From positions 2,549,751 to 2,613,750 of the forward strand of contig NZ_FOYO01000001.1 of the NCBI RefSeq assembly GCF_900111945.1: DNA of 64,000 bases. Reading direction: 5' to 3'. A program made the translations under genes and the position numbers. The notes below the pieces were generated by a model. The model was not told the DNA's origin. It saw nothing but the letters and a program-made list of their open reading frames with translations, and did not search any database. This stretch comes from Litoreibacter janthinus (GTDB lineage Bacteria; Pseudomonadota; Alphaproteobacteria; Rhodobacterales; Rhodobacteraceae). This document shows positions 33,415 through 45,926 of this stretch, one piece after another. The number at the start of each line of letters is the position of its first letter. Position 1 is the stretch's first letter.

Positions 33415-36063
33415 CTATCCTCCAATGACGGCCTTCGCCGCGCTGATTGCTGCGTCTGAATTCTCGGCGCTTGCGCCGCCGCCTTGCGCCATCGCGGGAC
33501 GACCACCGCCCCCCTTACCACCAAGCTCCGCAACAGCGGCACGTACCAGATCGACAGCCGAAAGCTTGTCTGTCAGATCGTCCGTGACACCCGCGGCAAC
33601 TGCGGCTTTGCCATCTGCGTCTGCGATCAAGACAACAGCCCCTGACCCCATACGTGCTTTGTGCTCGTCGATCAAAGCGGGCAGATCTTTGCCGGAAACG
33701 CCGGAAAGAACCTGCGCGAAGAATGCGGTGCCACCAACGTCTTCGTCAGAGGCTTGGGCCGCTCCGCCGCTCATCGCGAGTTCTCGTCGCAGCTGGGCCA
33801 CTTCGTTGCTCAGGGATTTGCGTTCGTCCAACAAGGCTTTCACACGCGCAGGCACATCCTCGGCAGAGGATTTCAGCGCCAAAGCTGTTTCGGCCAAACG
33901 AGAATCCTGCGCACTCAGGTGATCGAAGGCCGCCTGCCCTGTCAGCGCCTCAATCCGGCGCACACCTGCGCTGGAGGCACTGTCTCCAAGCGTCACGAAC
34001 ATCCCGATATCGCCGGTTTGCTTAACATGTGTGCCGCCACAAAGCTCGATGGAATAGGTTTGGCCATCCGCACCTTTACCCGTCGCCTCACGGCCCATGG
34101 ACACCACGCGAACTTCGTCGCCGTATTTCTCGCCAAACAAGGCCTGCGCGCCGATTTCGCGGGCATCATCCGGCGTCATGATCCGCGTCTCGACCGAGGA
34201 ATTCTGACGGATAAATCTGTTCACGTCAGCCTCGACCTGCCGCAACTCTGCCAGCGACAACGCTTTGTTGTGGCTGAAGTCAAACCGCAGCCGATCTTCC
34301 GCGTTCAAAGAGCCACGTTGCGCAACGTGATCACCCAACGCTTCGCGCAGGGCTTCATGCAACAGGTGCGTCGCCGAGTGGTTGGCACGGATTGCACTGC
34401 GGCGGCTGTGATCCACGACCAGCGCGGTGCCCGCCCCGACGCGCAATTCGCCTTCGGTCACATCGGTAAAGTGGATGAATACGCCAGCAGACTTCCGCGT
34501 ATCGGTCACGGTGCCTGCGCCAGCGTCGGTTTTCACTGTCCCGCGATCGCCAACCTGCCCGCCACTTTCAGCGTAAAACGGGGACTGGTTGAAAACCAAC
34601 TGCACCGTTTCACCCGTCTTCGCCGAGTCAACCTGCGCGCCATCTTTTAGGATCGCCAGCAGCTGACCCTCGGCCTTCTCAGTATCATACCCCAGAAAAT
34701 CTGTAGTGCCGTGCTTGTCTGCGATGTCAAACCAGACAGTGCTGTCAGCCGCCTCCCCCGAGCCCGACCAGGACGCCCGCGCCTTGGCTTTCTGCTCGGC
34801 CATCGCCGCGTCGAACCCGTCGACGTCAACACCGCGCCCTTTTTCGCGCAAAGCGTCCTGCGTCAAATCAAGTGGGAATCCGTAAGTGTCGTAGAGCTTG
34901 AATGCCGCCTGCCCTGGCAGTTCAGCACCGTCGGCCAGGCCACCAAGCTCATCGTCCAGAAGGCGAAGGCCGCGCTCCAGCGTCTGCTTGAAACGGGTCT
35001 CCTCCGCACGCAGGGTTTCTTCGATCAGGGCCTGCGCATGACCCAATTCAGGATAAGCCGCCCCCATCTGCCCGACGAGCGCGGGAACGAGCTGATACAT
35101 CACAGGGTCTTTCGCCCCTAACAAATGTGCGTGACGCATCGCACGGCGCATGATGCGGCGCAAAACATAGCCGCGACCGTCATTGGCGGGCATAACTCCG
35201 TCCGCAATCAGGAACGACGTCGAACGTAGGTGGTCGGCAATCACGCGATGATGGACATTCTGATCCCCGAACGGATCGGTCGAGGTCGCATTCGCCGAAG
35301 CCTCAATCAGTGCTTTAAACAGATCGGTGTCGTAGTTGTCGTGGCTACCCTGCAACAGCGCCGCAATCCGCTCCAGCCCCATGCCGGTGTCGATGCTCTG
35401 CATATCCAGTGCACGCATCGAGCCGTCCTCAAACTGCTCGTTTTGCATGAACACGATGTTCCAGATTTCGATGAAGCGGTCTCCGTCTTCTTCGGGGCTG
35501 CCCGGAGGGCCACCCCAAATATGCTCACCATGGTCGTAGAAAATCTCGGTGCATGGGCCACAGGGTCCAGTCGGCCCCATCTGCCAGAAGTTGTCAGAGG
35601 TCGCGATCCGGATGATCCGCTCCTCAGGCACGCCAAGGCTTTTCCAGATATCATACGCTTCATCATCAGTATGATAGACGGTCACCGACAGCCGGTTCTT
35701 GTCAATCCCGAAATCTTTGGTGATCAACTCCCAAGCAAATGCAATCGCCTCATCCTTGAAATAATCGCCAAAGCTGAAATTTCCCAGCATTTCAAAGAAG
35801 GTATGGTGACGCGCCGTGTAACCCACATTGTCCAGGTCATTGTGTTTGCCGCCCGCCCGCACACATTTTTGCGCTGATGTGGCGCGCGTGTAGTCGCGGG
35901 TCTCGACCCCTGTGAACAAATTCTTGAACTGCACCATGCCCGAGTTGGTGAACATCAACGTCGGATCGTTGCGCGGCACCAGAGGGCTGGATGGTTGCAC
36001 GGAATGGCCCTGCTTTTCAAAGTAGCGCAGGAAGGTCGAGCGGATGTCATTCAGGCTGGGCAT
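33415..36063 (-). CDS. alaS: Alanyl-tRNA synthetase
   Basis: 882 residues, normal length. Catalytic class II core at the N-terminus ([20 protein letters not shown], then [11 protein letters not shown]), editing domain with [11 protein letters not shown] and CGGTHV zinc motifs, and C-terminal DHHA1 part ending in [15 protein letters not shown]. It charges tRNA-Ala and edits mis-charged Ser/Gly. A GTG three codons upstream is in frame, but the family N-terminus begins at MPSLND. It starts downstream of recA on the same strand, separated by a bidirectional-looking hairpin. Essential. Confidence 0.98.
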   Translation of the reverse strand: MPSLNDIRSTFLRYFEKQGHSVQPSSPLVPRNDPTLMFTNSGMVQFKNLFTGVETRDYTRATSAQKCVRAGGKHNDLDNVGYTARHHTFFEMLGNFSFGDYFKDEAIAFAWELITKDFGIDKNRLSVTVYHTDDEAYDIWKSLGVPEERIIRIATSDNFWQMGPTGPCGPCTEIFYDHGEHIWGGPPGSPEEDGDRFIEIWNIVFMQNEQFEDGSMRALDMQSIDTGMGLERIAALLQGSHDNYDTDLFKALIEASANATSTDPFGDQNVHHRVIADHLRSTSFLIADGVMPANDGRGYVLRRIMRRAMRHAHLLGAKDPVMYQLVPALVGQMGAAYPELGHAQALIEETLRAEETRFKQTLERGLRLLDDELGGLADGAELPGQAAFKLYDTYGFPLDLTQDALREKGRGVDVDGFDAAMAEQKAKARASWSGSGEAADSTVWFDIADKHGTTDFLGYDTEKAEGQLLAILKDGAQVDSAKTGETVQLVFNQSPFYAESGGQVGDRGTVKTDAGAGTVTDTRKSAGVFIHFTDVTEGELRVGAGTALVVDHSRRSAIRANHSATHLLHEALREALGDHVAQRGSLNAEDRLRFDFSHNKALSLAELRQVEADVNRFIRQNSSVETRIMTPDDAREIGAQALFGEKYGDEVRVVSMGREATGKGADGQTYSIELCGGTHVKQTGDIGMFVTLGDSASSAGVRRIEALTGQAAFDHLSAQDSRLAETALALKSSAEDVPARVKALLDERKSLSNEVAQLRRELAMSGGAAQASDEDVGGTAFFAQVLSGVSGKDLPALIDEHKARMGSGAVVLIADADGKAAVAAGVTDDLTDKLSAVDLVRAAVAELGGKGGGGRPAMAQGGGASAENSDAAISAAKAVIGG

Positions 36064-36156
36064 AAGGATCACTTTGCGTTGTTTGCAACAGCAAATATCC
36101 CTCCACGTCCTGCAGGTAAAGCCATCCCCTGCGAATTGGCTTTGTGAAACGAAAAT

Positions 36157-36176
36157 GGGCGGCCCGAAAGCCGCCC
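36157..36176. terminator. Terminator between recA and alaS
   Basis: GGGCGGC/GCCGCCC stem of 7 bp with loop CCGAAA. On the + strand it is followed by TTTTCTATTTTT; on the other strand, the direction of recA, by ATTTTCGTTT. It therefore can end recA transcription, and it lies 39 nt past the recA stop. Confidence 0.75.
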
Positions 36177-36215
36177 TTTTCTATTTTTAAGACTGCGATT
36201 TTAACCGCCGAGTCA

Positions 36216-37313
36216 TTACTCGCCTTCAATCAACCCATCGCTGTCGTCGTCTGCCACCGCAGCTTTTTCGATCTCTGGCATGTCGAATTCAAGCCCATGC
36301 GCGGCGCGGATTTTATCCTCGATCTCAAGCGCAATGCGGGTGTTCTCCTTCAGGAAGGTCTTGGCGTTCTCACGACCTTGCCCGATACGGTCATCCCCAT
36401 AGCTGAACCATGATCCAGATTTTTCGACGACCCCGGCTTTGACGCCCAGGTCAAGCAATTCCCCCATCTTGGAGATGCCTTCGCCATACATGATGTCAAA
36501 CTCAACCTGCTTGAACGGCGGCGCAACCTTGTTTTTCACCACTTTTACGCGGGTTTGGTTGCCAACCACTTCGTCACGGTCTTTCAGCGCGCCAATACGG
36601 CGAATATCAAGGCGGACGGACGAGTAGAATTTCAGCGCGTTCCCGCCAGTTGTGGTCTCCGGGCTGCCGAACATCACGCCGATCTTCATCCGGATTTGGT
36701 TGATAAAGATTACCATACAGTTCGAGCGCGAAATCGAACTTGTCAGTTTCCGCATCGCTTGGCTCATCAGACGCGCATGGACGCCGACAGAACTATCGCC
36801 CATGTCGCCTTCAAGTTCCGACTTCGGTGTCAAAGCAGCCACAGAGTCGACAACAACCAAGCTCACAGCACCGGAGCGGACCAGCGTATCGACGATTTCA
36901 AGCGCCTGCTCGCCCGTGTCGGGTTGAGAAATCAGCAATTCATCAAGATCGACGCCAAGCTTGCGCGCATATTGAGGATCAAGCGCGTGTTCTGCGTCCA
37001 CGAAGGCACATACACCACCGCTCTTTTGCGCTTCCGCCACGCAATGCAGCGTCAGCGTTGTCTTACCTGACGATTCCGGCCCGTAAATTTCGATGACCCG
37101 CCCTTTGGGCAAACCGCCAATGCCAAGCGCGATATCAAGCCCCAGAGACCCAGTCGAAATGGCTTCCATTTGCTGAATTGCGTTCTCGCCGCCCAGCTTC
37201 ATGATGGAGCCCTTACCGAACTGGCGTTCAATCTGTGCCAACGCCGAATCCAGCGCCTTTTGTTTGTCCGACTGGTCTTTAGGATTCATTTTAAGGAGTT
37301 CTGCTGTTGCCAT
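36216..37313 (-). CDS. recA: Recombinase RecA
   Basis: 365 residues. Walker [42 protein letters not shown] and [22 protein letters not shown] are canonical. It forms ATP-bound filaments on single-stranded DNA for strand exchange and stimulates LexA self-cleavage. The start at MATAELL is supported by the AAGGGACG site upstream; the longer frame would extend over the SOS box. A LexA-type site lies 51 nt upstream, so it is SOS-inducible. Confidence 0.99.
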   Translation of the reverse strand: MATAELLKMNPKDQSDKQKALDSALAQIERQFGKGSIMKLGGENAIQQMEAISTGSLGLDIALGIGGLPKGRVIEIYGPESSGKTTLTLHCVAEAQKSGGVCAFVDAEHALDPQYARKLGVDLDELLISQPDTGEQALEIVDTLVRSGAVSLVVVDSVAALTPKSELEGDMGDSSVGVHARLMSQAMRKLTSSISRSNCMVIFINQIRMKIGVMFGSPETTTGGNALKFYSSVRLDIRRIGALKDRDEVVGNQTRVKVVKNKVAPPFKQVEFDIMYGEGISKMGELLDLGVKAGVVEKSGSWFSYGDDRIGQGRENAKTFLKENTRIALEIEDKIRAAHGLEFDMPEIEKAAVADDDSDGLIEGE

Positions 37314-37363
37314 GGTTTCGTCCCTTATTTCACACCGGCTTATGCGCGGCAATGACTGCTTAT

Positions 37364-37378
37364 GTTCGCCTCTTGTTC
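37364..37378. promoter_or_regulatory. Alphaproteobacterial SOS (LexA) box of recA
   Basis: GTTCGCCTCTTGTTC is GTTC-N7-GTTC; in the direction of recA it reads GAAC-N7-GAAC, the direct-repeat LexA site known from Rhodobacter and Rhizobium. Position 51 nt upstream of the recA start codon fits repression of its promoter. Confidence 0.85.
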
Positions 37379-37495
37379 TCACCTATATGAGGACAAAAAG
37401 AGAACACTTCAAGTAAAAACTTTAGCCATCTTTTCTGTGCACCGGTTAAGGAGTAGTTTAAAACATAGCAAAAACAGCCGGGCGCCCCCACAATG

Positions 37496-38107
37496 ATGAT
37501 CTTTTTTAAGGAGCGCCTCGCTTTCCTTGCCGTTCCTAAAACCGGAACATCAGCGTTGGAGCGGGCTTTAGGGTCAAAAGCCTCTGCTGTGTTCCGTGAT
37601 CCACCGGGAATCAAGCACACCAATGCGCGCGGTTTCGAATCCAAGTATCGCAAGCTGTTTGAACGTGGAAACCTTCGGCCGATCGAAACAATGGCGGTGA
37701 TGCGCGAGCCTGTCGAGTGGCTCGGAAGCTGGTACCGCTACAGGCAGCGTCCAGCGATCGACGGGCATCCCAACAGCACAGCAAACATGACCTTCGACGC
37801 GTTTGTCGCTGCATATCTATCCTCCGATCAACCTTCCTATGCTGAGGTCGGCAGTCAGGCCCGCTTTGTGACCGACAAAAGTGGGGATTTACTCGTCAAT
37901 CACTTGTTCTCATATCGCGATCTCGGTGCAGCGGTTAGGTTCCTAGAGAACCGATTGAGCCACGAGATTACCTTGAAGGCCGTCAATCAATCGCCAAAGC
38001 GCGAACTGGCTTTGTCGCCTGACCTGCGGGCTGAACTTCACAAAAGATGCGCGCTAGATTTCGATATCTATGCCGCCTTAGAAGAAGGCCCATTGTCCCT
38101 TTCCTGA
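37496..38107 (+). CDS. Sulfotransferase-family-like protein
   Basis: 203 residues. VPKTGTSALERAL near the N-terminus is the 5'-phosphosulfate (PAPS) loop, and MREPVEWLGSWYRYR is the 3'-phosphate-binding segment of the sulfotransferase fold. It lacks the long C-terminal region of cytosolic sulfotransferases and is shorter than most. Similar Rhodobacteraceae proteins are often mislabelled gamma-glutamyl kinase. Acceptor substrate unknown. ATG 37496 is chosen over the adjacent ATG 37493; GC is lower than the neighbours. Confidence 0.75.
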   Translation: MIFFKERLAFLAVPKTGTSALERALGSKASAVFRDPPGIKHTNARGFESKYRKLFERGNLRPIETMAVMREPVEWLGSWYRYRQRPAIDGHPNSTANMTFDAFVAAYLSSDQPSYAEVGSQARFVTDKSGDLLVNHLFSYRDLGAAVRFLENRLSHEITLKAVNQSPKRELALSPDLRAELHKRCALDFDIYAALEEGPLSLS

Positions 38108-38120
38108 AGCGGTCTCGAGC

Positions 38121-40450
38121 TTACGCAGCCGGGCTGAGATGTGCTGCCACGGTCGAAGTCAGTTGATTAAGTGAAAACGGCTTCGGCAGAAAGACAGATT
38201 CCGGAACGGTGAGTTGTTCTTCCACTGCACTTCCATCTGCATAACCCGACATAAAGACAACCCGAAGGTGCGGGCGCAATTTGCGGGCCTCTTTCACCCA
38301 GGTCGGGCCATCCATCCCAGGCATGATGACATCGGTCAAAACCACATCAACATCCAAGCTACAGTCTTCCAGAATATCCAGTGCGGTTTCACCACAATCC
38401 GCCTCGATCACCTGAAACCCGCGATACTGCAGGGCGCGGCTTGCGAACGCCCGGACCGGTGCTTCGTCTTCGACGAGCAAGACAACTCCATCCGCCGGTC
38501 CGGCATCCAGTTGAATGGGTTCAGGTTCGACAAACTTCGTCGCTACAACTGGTTTGTCATGTGTGGGAAAATAGATCGTGAAGACTGTTCCCTTACCCAA
38601 TTCGCTATCAGCAAAAATAAATCCACCAGATTGCTTGATAATCCCATATGCAGTGGACAATCCGAGTCCAGTTCCATCGCCGGTTTTCTTGGTCGTGAAA
38701 AATGGCTCGAAATCTTGGGGAGTTTCTCGGCAGGGATGCCGCAACCATCGTCACTGACTTTGACCAAAACATAATCACCTGCCGGAACCACAGCGCGATC
38801 ACGACGCAACTCCGAGTTGAGTTTTACGTTTCGCGTTTCAATTCCGATCTGCCCGTGCCCGCTCAACGCATCACGCGCATTGACCACGAGGTTCATCAAT
38901 ACTTGCTCCAGCTGACGCCGGTCCGCGCGGACCGACATCAGGTTGGGGTCATGTGTCAATGTCAGGGAGATCTGAGCTCCGACAAGCCTGTTCAACAAAT
39001 GGGTCAGATCTGAGAGAGTGTCGCGCATATCAAGAACTTCCAACTGGAGGTTTTGTTTACGCGAGAACGCCAATAGTTGACCGACCAACGACGCTGCGCG
39101 ATTGGCGTTTTGATTGATCTGCTCTAGGTCGGCAAAATCGTTATCGCCGGGATCATGTCGAAGCATCAGTAAATCACAATGACCAGAGATCGCGGTCAGA
39201 AGATTGTTGAAGTCATGGGCCACACCGCCCGCAAGTTGGCCGATCGCCTGCATTTTCTGGCTTTGAACAAACTGTTCCTCAAGGGATTTCAACTCAGTCG
39301 CGTCGTTTACAAGAACTATGATGGACACTTCGCCATCGCTAATTGCACGACCCAATGTCACCTGCACATACATCTCGTCAGGTCCTCGTCGACATTTCAG
39401 AACTTCAGTTCTATGCAACCCTTTGCCTTCTGCAGCCTCGGATAGCCACGCACTCAAGGGTCGCCCAAGCCCCTCGATTAAATCACTCATGTTGTCAGCG
39501 GGGTCTTCACCAAGGAACAACAACGATCGCGCAATCCGGTTCGAATCCTTGATCCGGCCAGTTGGATCCAGCTCCAGAAGCGCAATTGGGAAATCTTCCA
39601 ACTGGGCCATGATATTTGCAGGGCGCTCTGTCTCGGTCACCGGGGCAAGAAAATATTCCGTCCGACCAAGTACCGCATCCACAATAATGACCATGACATC
39701 AACCGGGCCGTCCACGCCACTCACCACAGACTGTTGGCCTGAGCTGTCTGGGATAGTCGGAAAAATTGCGCTCAGTGACTTGGGCCGCTCACCTGTGAGT
39801 TTTCGCATCGCTTCGTTCATGAACAACACGGTGCCTGACCCGCCGGTCGTAAACATCGGGAGCGACAGCCTGTCTGCAGCGTGACCCGCGCCGGGTTGAT
39901 CGGGCTGGCCGTTTATGCGCCAAACCAAATTTTCAGAGTTTGCCACTCGGTAAGTGGAAATGTCGAAATTGCCGCGACGGGTCACCACATGCTCATGCGC
40001 GGAATCGGCCTTTTGAGCCTTTGCCTGAAGCCGGAACACTATTGCGTTCGCATTGCCCATGAGTTGCCCGAGCACTTGTTCGAGCGCATCGCCCTCGGGC
40101 GAAGAGAACAAATCGAGCGCAGCTACATTTCTTGACAGGATAAAGCCGGATGGGTCAGTTACGAATACCGCCATATCATCATGGGCGATGAAATCTTCAA
40201 ATGATGACGCATCCGATGCGCCAGCGCTTATCGCTTGATGCTTTAGTAGAATGCCAATTGCCACAAAAACGCTGGCGAAAGCGACACCGGCGAAAACACG
40301 GACATCAGGAATGAGCAGGAAAGCGAGTGCCAGAGCGATCGCCAAAGTCATTGGTAGCCATTGCCGCGCGGCCAAACCTGCCCTAGCCCGGTCCAGAACG
40401 CTTCGTGTCTCTACCAGTTGGTTCAAACCCCGCACTCCAAATAGAATCAA
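38121..40450 (-). pseudogene. cckA: CckA-type hybrid histidine kinase with a single-base frameshift
   Basis: Two overlapping frames together make one CckA. The first (from about 40450) has two N-terminal membrane spans, PAS-like regions, the H-box with His412 in GGVAHDFNNLL, and reads to VSDDGCGIPAEKLPKI. There the expected FEPFFTTKKTGDGTGLGLSTAYG continues only in the next frame, which also has the receiver domain (VVLTDVIMPGMDG). Adding one A to the AAA at 38710-38712 (one T on the coding strand) restores a full protein of about 776 residues. CckA feeds the ChpT-CtrA phosphorelay, controlling motility and gene transfer agents in Rhodobacterales. Either a real mutation or a sequencing error. 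The start codon is uncertain (TTG at 40450 or a later GTG/ATG). Confidence 0.88.
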
Positions 40451-40508
40451 TCCCCAAAACCTTCAGTCAGAAGCCTTAATTGGCCCTTAACGTCATGGCT
40501 TTGGATGA

Positions 40509-41690
40509 CTATTTAAAGCTTCGGTCATTCGTCAAGTACGCGATATAGAACCCGTCGCCGCCTTCCAGCGGGGAAAACCTGCGCTCAAACTCACAGCGCC
40601 AGCCGCCATGATCCGTGCAAAACCGGGCGATCTGGGTTTCGTTTTCACGCGAGAAGACCGAGCAGGTCGCGTAGGCCAGAACGCCGCCATCTGCCACCAG
40701 GTCCTTCGCCTCGCCTAAAATAGCTTGTTGAACTGCAAGCAACTCCTCAAACGCGGCCTCTGAGAGCGACCACTTTCCTTCCGGCGACCGCCGCCATGCG
40801 CCACTGCCTGAGCACGGTACATCGCATAGCACCAGATCAAACGGCCCCTTGGCGCGACACTGTTCTTTGGTAAGAGTTTGAACCTTCACCCCTGCCCGTT
40901 TGGCGCGCGGGCCAAGGTCGCGCAGGCGCTGCGTATTGAGGTCATGCGCGAACAATTGAGCATCATTTCGATCCCCGTAAGCCAGCACTTTACCGCCGCC
41001 GCCAGCGCAGTAGTCCAGCATACGCCCGACGGGTGGGAGTTCAGCGCAAAGCGCCTGAGACGCGGCATCTTGAAGCTCTACCAGTCCATTCTGATACGCA
41101 CCACTCGCGGCGACTTTTCTCGGATTTTCAATCACTTGAAGTGCGGTCGACGCGAGTTCATGCGGTTGTGCAATCACACCATCGGCAGCAAGCGACGCAA
41201 TTGCCTGCTCTCGCGTCCCTCGCGACAGGTTCACCCGAAGAAACACCGCAGCTCGGTCGGTTAGAGCTTTGGCAACCGCCAGCGCGTCGTCCCCAACCGA
41301 GACCTTTAATTCTCGGGCTAACCAATCCGGCATGTTGAAAGCCATGTCACGTGAGATTTCTGGCTCGACTTCGTTCAGCCCTGCCGCTTCCTCGGCACTC
41401 AGCGGCCCGGGAGCATGCCCTTCTCCTGAGAAAACGTCCTTCACCTCGTCCGATGAAGCGCCTTGCGCCGCATGACACAGAACAAGCGCGCGCGCCGTCA
41501 GTCCCAGTCGCGCGTATTCCCCACGTTTTCGCAGACAATCAAACACGATGTCGCGCACAGCGGCACGGTCCTTGGAGCCCGCAAAACGCGACCGGCGCGC
41601 CCAGTTGGTGAGCGCCTTTTCTGCAGCGGTGCCTGACAGATATTGGTCAAGCACCTCGATCGCCGCTGACAGGCGCGCCGAGGGCGTCAT
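40509..41690 (-). CDS. rsmB: 16S rRNA m5C methyltransferase, RsmB-like
   Basis: 393 residues. NusB-like RNA-binding N-terminal domain (about 1-140), then the NOL1/NOP2/Sun methyltransferase domain: SAM motif LDYCAGGGGKVLA, DVPCSGSGAWRRSPEGKW with one catalytic Cys, and YATCSVFSREN with the other. Methylates a cytosine in 16S rRNA, by analogy C967. The ATG directly follows the guaB stop (TAAATG), so translation is coupled. cckA follows downstream on the same strand. Confidence 0.9.
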   Translation of the reverse strand: MTPSARLSAAIEVLDQYLSGTAAEKALTNWARRSRFAGSKDRAAVRDIVFDCLRKRGEYARLGLTARALVLCHAAQGASSDEVKDVFSGEGHAPGPLSAEEAAGLNEVEPEISRDMAFNMPDWLARELKVSVGDDALAVAKALTDRAAVFLRVNLSRGTREQAIASLAADGVIAQPHELASTALQVIENPRKVAASGAYQNGLVELQDAASQALCAELPPVGRMLDYCAGGGGKVLAYGDRNDAQLFAHDLNTQRLRDLGPRAKRAGVKVQTLTKEQCRAKGPFDLVLCDVPCSGSGAWRRSPEGKWSLSEAAFEELLAVQQAILGEAKDLVADGGVLAYATCSVFSRENETQIARFCTDHGGWRCEFERRFSPLEGGDGFYIAYLTNDRSFK

Positions 41691-43181
<1,491 letters not shown>

Positions 43182-43252
43182 TCATGGATTTCGCAGATGC
43201 GAAAGGGCAGATTTTGTGGCAAATGGGCGCAAACACGTTCGGAGCACCAAAT

Positions 43253-43708
43253 ATGCCAAATATTCTTGTCGACGCCGACGCCTGCCCCGTCAAAGACGAG
43301 GTGTTCAAAGTCGCATATCGGCTTAACACGCCCGTCACCTTGGTCGCCAACAGCTACCTGCGGACGCCCAACCATCCGTTGATTTCCATGCAGGTGGTCT
43401 CTGACGGGTTTGACGCGGCGGATGACTGGATCGCAGAAAACGCGACACCCGCAGCCGTGGTCGTCACCGCCGACATCTTGCTGGCAGGGCGCTGTATCGA
43501 GGTTGGCGCAACGGTCCTGTCTCCAACGGGAAAGCCGTTCAACACGTCAAACATCGGCGGCGCTATCGCCACGCGGGCCATTATGGCGGACTTGCGGGCG
43601 GGGCTGGAACAGACGTCTGGCCCGGCGCCCTTCTCCCAAAAAGACCGGTCAAACTTCCTGAACGCACTGGACCGTGAGTTGCAAAGGCTCAAACGTGAAG
43701 GACTTTAG
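43253..43708 (+). CDS. UPF0178 (YaiI/YqxD) family protein, DUF188
   Basis: 151 residues starting [17 protein letters not shown], a perfect UPF0178 N-terminus with the conserved acidic DADACPVK cluster, and [25 protein letters not shown] later. The fold is PIN-like, so a nuclease-type role is suspected but unproven. ATG 43253 with GGAGCACC is chosen over the longer frame. Its end overlaps the end of the convergent rlmE by 4 bases. Confidence 0.92.
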   Translation: MPNILVDADACPVKDEVFKVAYRLNTPVTLVANSYLRTPNHPLISMQVVSDGFDAADDWIAENATPAAVVVTADILLAGRCIEVGATVLSPTGKPFNTSNIGGAIATRAIMADLRAGLEQTSGPAPFSQKDRSNFLNALDRELQRLKREGL

Positions 43709-44448
43709 TCCTCGCGCCCCTTGAACCCTTGGGCAACGACGAACTTTTCGGAGCTGTCCGACCGACTGGCCCCCGGCTTGAAATTCGCCACTTTCTTGAA
43801 TTTCTGCTTGAGGATGTGCTGCAACTCCCCCTCCGCGCCGCCAGCCAAAACCTTGGCCACGAACACGCCACCCTCTTCCAGCACGTCGAATGCGAAATAG
43901 GCCGCTGCTTCGCACAAGGCGATGATCCGTAAGTGGTCTGTTTGCTTGTGACCGCAGGACGCTGCCGCCATATCGCTCATCACCACATCAGCGGGCCCGC
44001 CGAGCCATTCTTTCACTTTGTCATCGGCCCCTTCTTCAAGGAAGTCGAGAACATGGAGTTCGCAGCCCGGAATCGGCTCTACCTCTTGCAAATCTATGCC
44101 CAGCACCGAACCTTGGGACTTGCCAGCGCGTTCGCCCAAGGCGTTCACGCGCTTGGACGCAATCTGGCACCAGCCGCCAGGCGCACAGCCAAGATCGACA
44201 ACGCGCTTGCCCGGTGTCAGGAAACGGTATTTGTCATCAATCTCGGAAATCTTGTAAGCGGCCCGCCCGCGAAGCCCATCGGCCTTGGCCCGCTTCACAT
44301 AAGGGTCGTTCAACTGCCGCTGTAGCCAAAGCGTCGAAGACATGGTCCGCCCGCGCGCAGACTTCACCTTAACCTTCAGATCACGCTGTCCGCGCCCTGA
44401 GGTATTGCCGGTCTTGCCGCCATTCGGTCCGGTGGGTGATTTGGCCAT
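43705..44448 (-). CDS. rlmE: 23S rRNA 2'-O-methyltransferase RlmE (FtsJ/RrmJ)
   Basis: 247 residues. A basic N-terminal tail rich in Gly/Lys (residues 1-36) precedes the FtsJ domain: [19 protein letters not shown] motif [28 protein letters not shown] and [13 protein letters not shown]. The K-D-K-E catalytic residues appear to be present. Methylates U2552 of 23S rRNA at the ribosomal A-loop by family analogy. The next gene upstream, ppx/gppA, is on the same strand 72 nt away. Confidence 0.94.
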   Translation of the reverse strand: MAKSPTGPNGGKTGNTSGRGQRDLKVKVKSARGRTMSSTLWLQRQLNDPYVKRAKADGLRGRAAYKISEIDDKYRFLTPGKRVVDLGCAPGGWCQIASKRVNALGERAGKSQGSVLGIDLQEVEPIPGCELHVLDFLEEGADDKVKEWLGGPADVVMSDMAAASCGHKQTDHLRIIALCEAAAYFAFDVLEEGGVFVAKVLAGGAEGELQHILKQKFKKVANFKPGASRSDSSEKFVVAQGFKGRED

Positions 44449-44520
44449 GGTCTCAACTTCATTTAGTAAAATCTAATCCGAGAGAAGCCTCCCTATCTCT
44501 CCAGCCACATAAAGGCCAGC

Positions 44521-45663
44521 CTAGTAAGGCCCCTCCTCCAAGACGCCGTCGCTCGACATTTGCGCGTAAAGGAGACCTTCACGTAAGCCGCGATCCGCTA
44601 CAGACAAGCGGTCGGTAGGCCAAACCCGTAGCAACGCTTGCAAGATTGCAGCACCCGACATGATCAATGCATGGCGATCTTTGCCAATCCGCGGGTCGGT
44701 CCGTCGTCCCTCTGGGCCCATGTGCAAATAGCTCTGGATCACGTGGTCGATCTGGTCGGACGTCATCCGAAGCCCATCCACCTTGTTTCGGTCATAGCGC
44801 TTGAGGCCAAGATGGGAGGCCGCAACGGTGGTCACCGTGCCCGAGGTGCCGACGATCTGAAAACCGGCACGGACTTGGTCTGCGTCAATATAGGGCGTGA
44901 ACTCGGCTAAATTTTCCTCGAAGAACCACGACATCAACGCGAAGCGCGCGCCGTCATCGTCGACATCGACAAACTGGTCGCGCAGGGTTGCAACCCCCAA
45001 CGGTACGGAAATCCAATCCACGACCTTAGCGGCAGGAAATTCGGTGTCTTTCGGGTCAAACCCCGTATGCAGCCGCATGATGGCACGAGGACGATCGACC
45101 TTGGGCACACGGCTCAGGTCGATCCAAACCAGTTCCGTCGAGCCGCCGCCGATATCGACGACCAGCAACTGTTCTGTTTGAACCGACACCAGTGGTGCAC
45201 AGGAAATCACCGCCAAACGCGCTTCTTCCTCGGGTTCGATGATTTCAAGATCCAATCCGGTTTCACGCGTCACAAGGTTCAGAAATTCGACCGAGTTACT
45301 GGCGCGACGGCACGCTTCAGTTGCGACCAGCCGCATCCTTTTTACTTCATGGTGGCGCAGCTTTTTCTGGCAAATCTTCAAAGCCCCGACGGTGCGCGCC
45401 ATCGAATTGCGCGACAGCTTGCCAGAGCTTTCAAGCCCTGCCCCAAGTTGAACCGATTTGGAAAAGCTGTCGACAACGTGAAACTGGCTACCCTTGGGCT
45501 GGGCAATCAGCATCCGGCAGGAGTTCGTGCCAAGGTCCAGCGCCGCGTAGAGGTCGGCTGGATCAGGTTTGCCTGCTTGCGCAGGAAGGGTCGCGGGCCG
45601 CGCGGTCGGCACTAGGGCCGGTTTGACGAACGGGCCCGCGCTGTGTGGCGGACGTTTCGCCAT
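44521..45663 (-). CDS. Ppx/GppA family exopolyphosphatase/guanosine pentaphosphatase
   Basis: 380 residues, ASKHA fold. ALDLGTNSCRMLIAQ is the first phosphate-binding motif, VVDIGGGSTELVWIDL the second, and VGTSGTVTTVAASHLGL the third. It removes phosphate from polyphosphate or pppGpp; which is not decidable here. A proline/alanine-rich N-terminal tail of about 35 residues precedes the domain. Start ATG 45663 has AGGAGG upstream. Possibly co-transcribed with rlmE. Confidence 0.9.
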   Translation of the reverse strand: MAKRPPHSAGPFVKPALVPTARPATLPAQAGKPDPADLYAALDLGTNSCRMLIAQPKGSQFHVVDSFSKSVQLGAGLESSGKLSRNSMARTVGALKICQKKLRHHEVKRMRLVATEACRRASNSVEFLNLVTRETGLDLEIIEPEEEARLAVISCAPLVSVQTEQLLVVDIGGGSTELVWIDLSRVPKVDRPRAIMRLHTGFDPKDTEFPAAKVVDWISVPLGVATLRDQFVDVDDDGARFALMSWFFEENLAEFTPYIDADQVRAGFQIVGTSGTVTTVAASHLGLKRYDRNKVDGLRMTSDQIDHVIQSYLHMGPEGRRTDPRIGKDRHALIMSGAAILQALLRVWPTDRLSVADRGLREGLLYAQMSSDGVLEEGPY

Positions 45664-45926
45664 GGCGCAGGGCCTCCTAAAATCAGGGTTGCAAGCAGCG
45701 TAGGAGTGCAAATGCTCTGAAGCAAGCACAGACCTCGACCAACCTCATAAAAACCATGAATCATTTGGCGCGTGGCCCCACTGGCCTGCAACTTTGATCC
45801 ATCCTAACTAGGTGGTGAACTGAATGGGGTCGCTCTGCCCTGTTCAAATGTCGAAAACACACCTTAGCCACGCGCAAGGGACGCCTAGTGTCTCTGAAAC
45901 GGCTCGCCAAAAGAAGGATTCGAACG

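Noticed and set aside
38543..38744. Two separate genes (a kinase and a receiver protein) in place of one cckA
   Set aside because: The protein on each side of the junction continues a single CckA pattern without gap or repeat, and the second frame lacks a start with ribosome binding site at its beginning.
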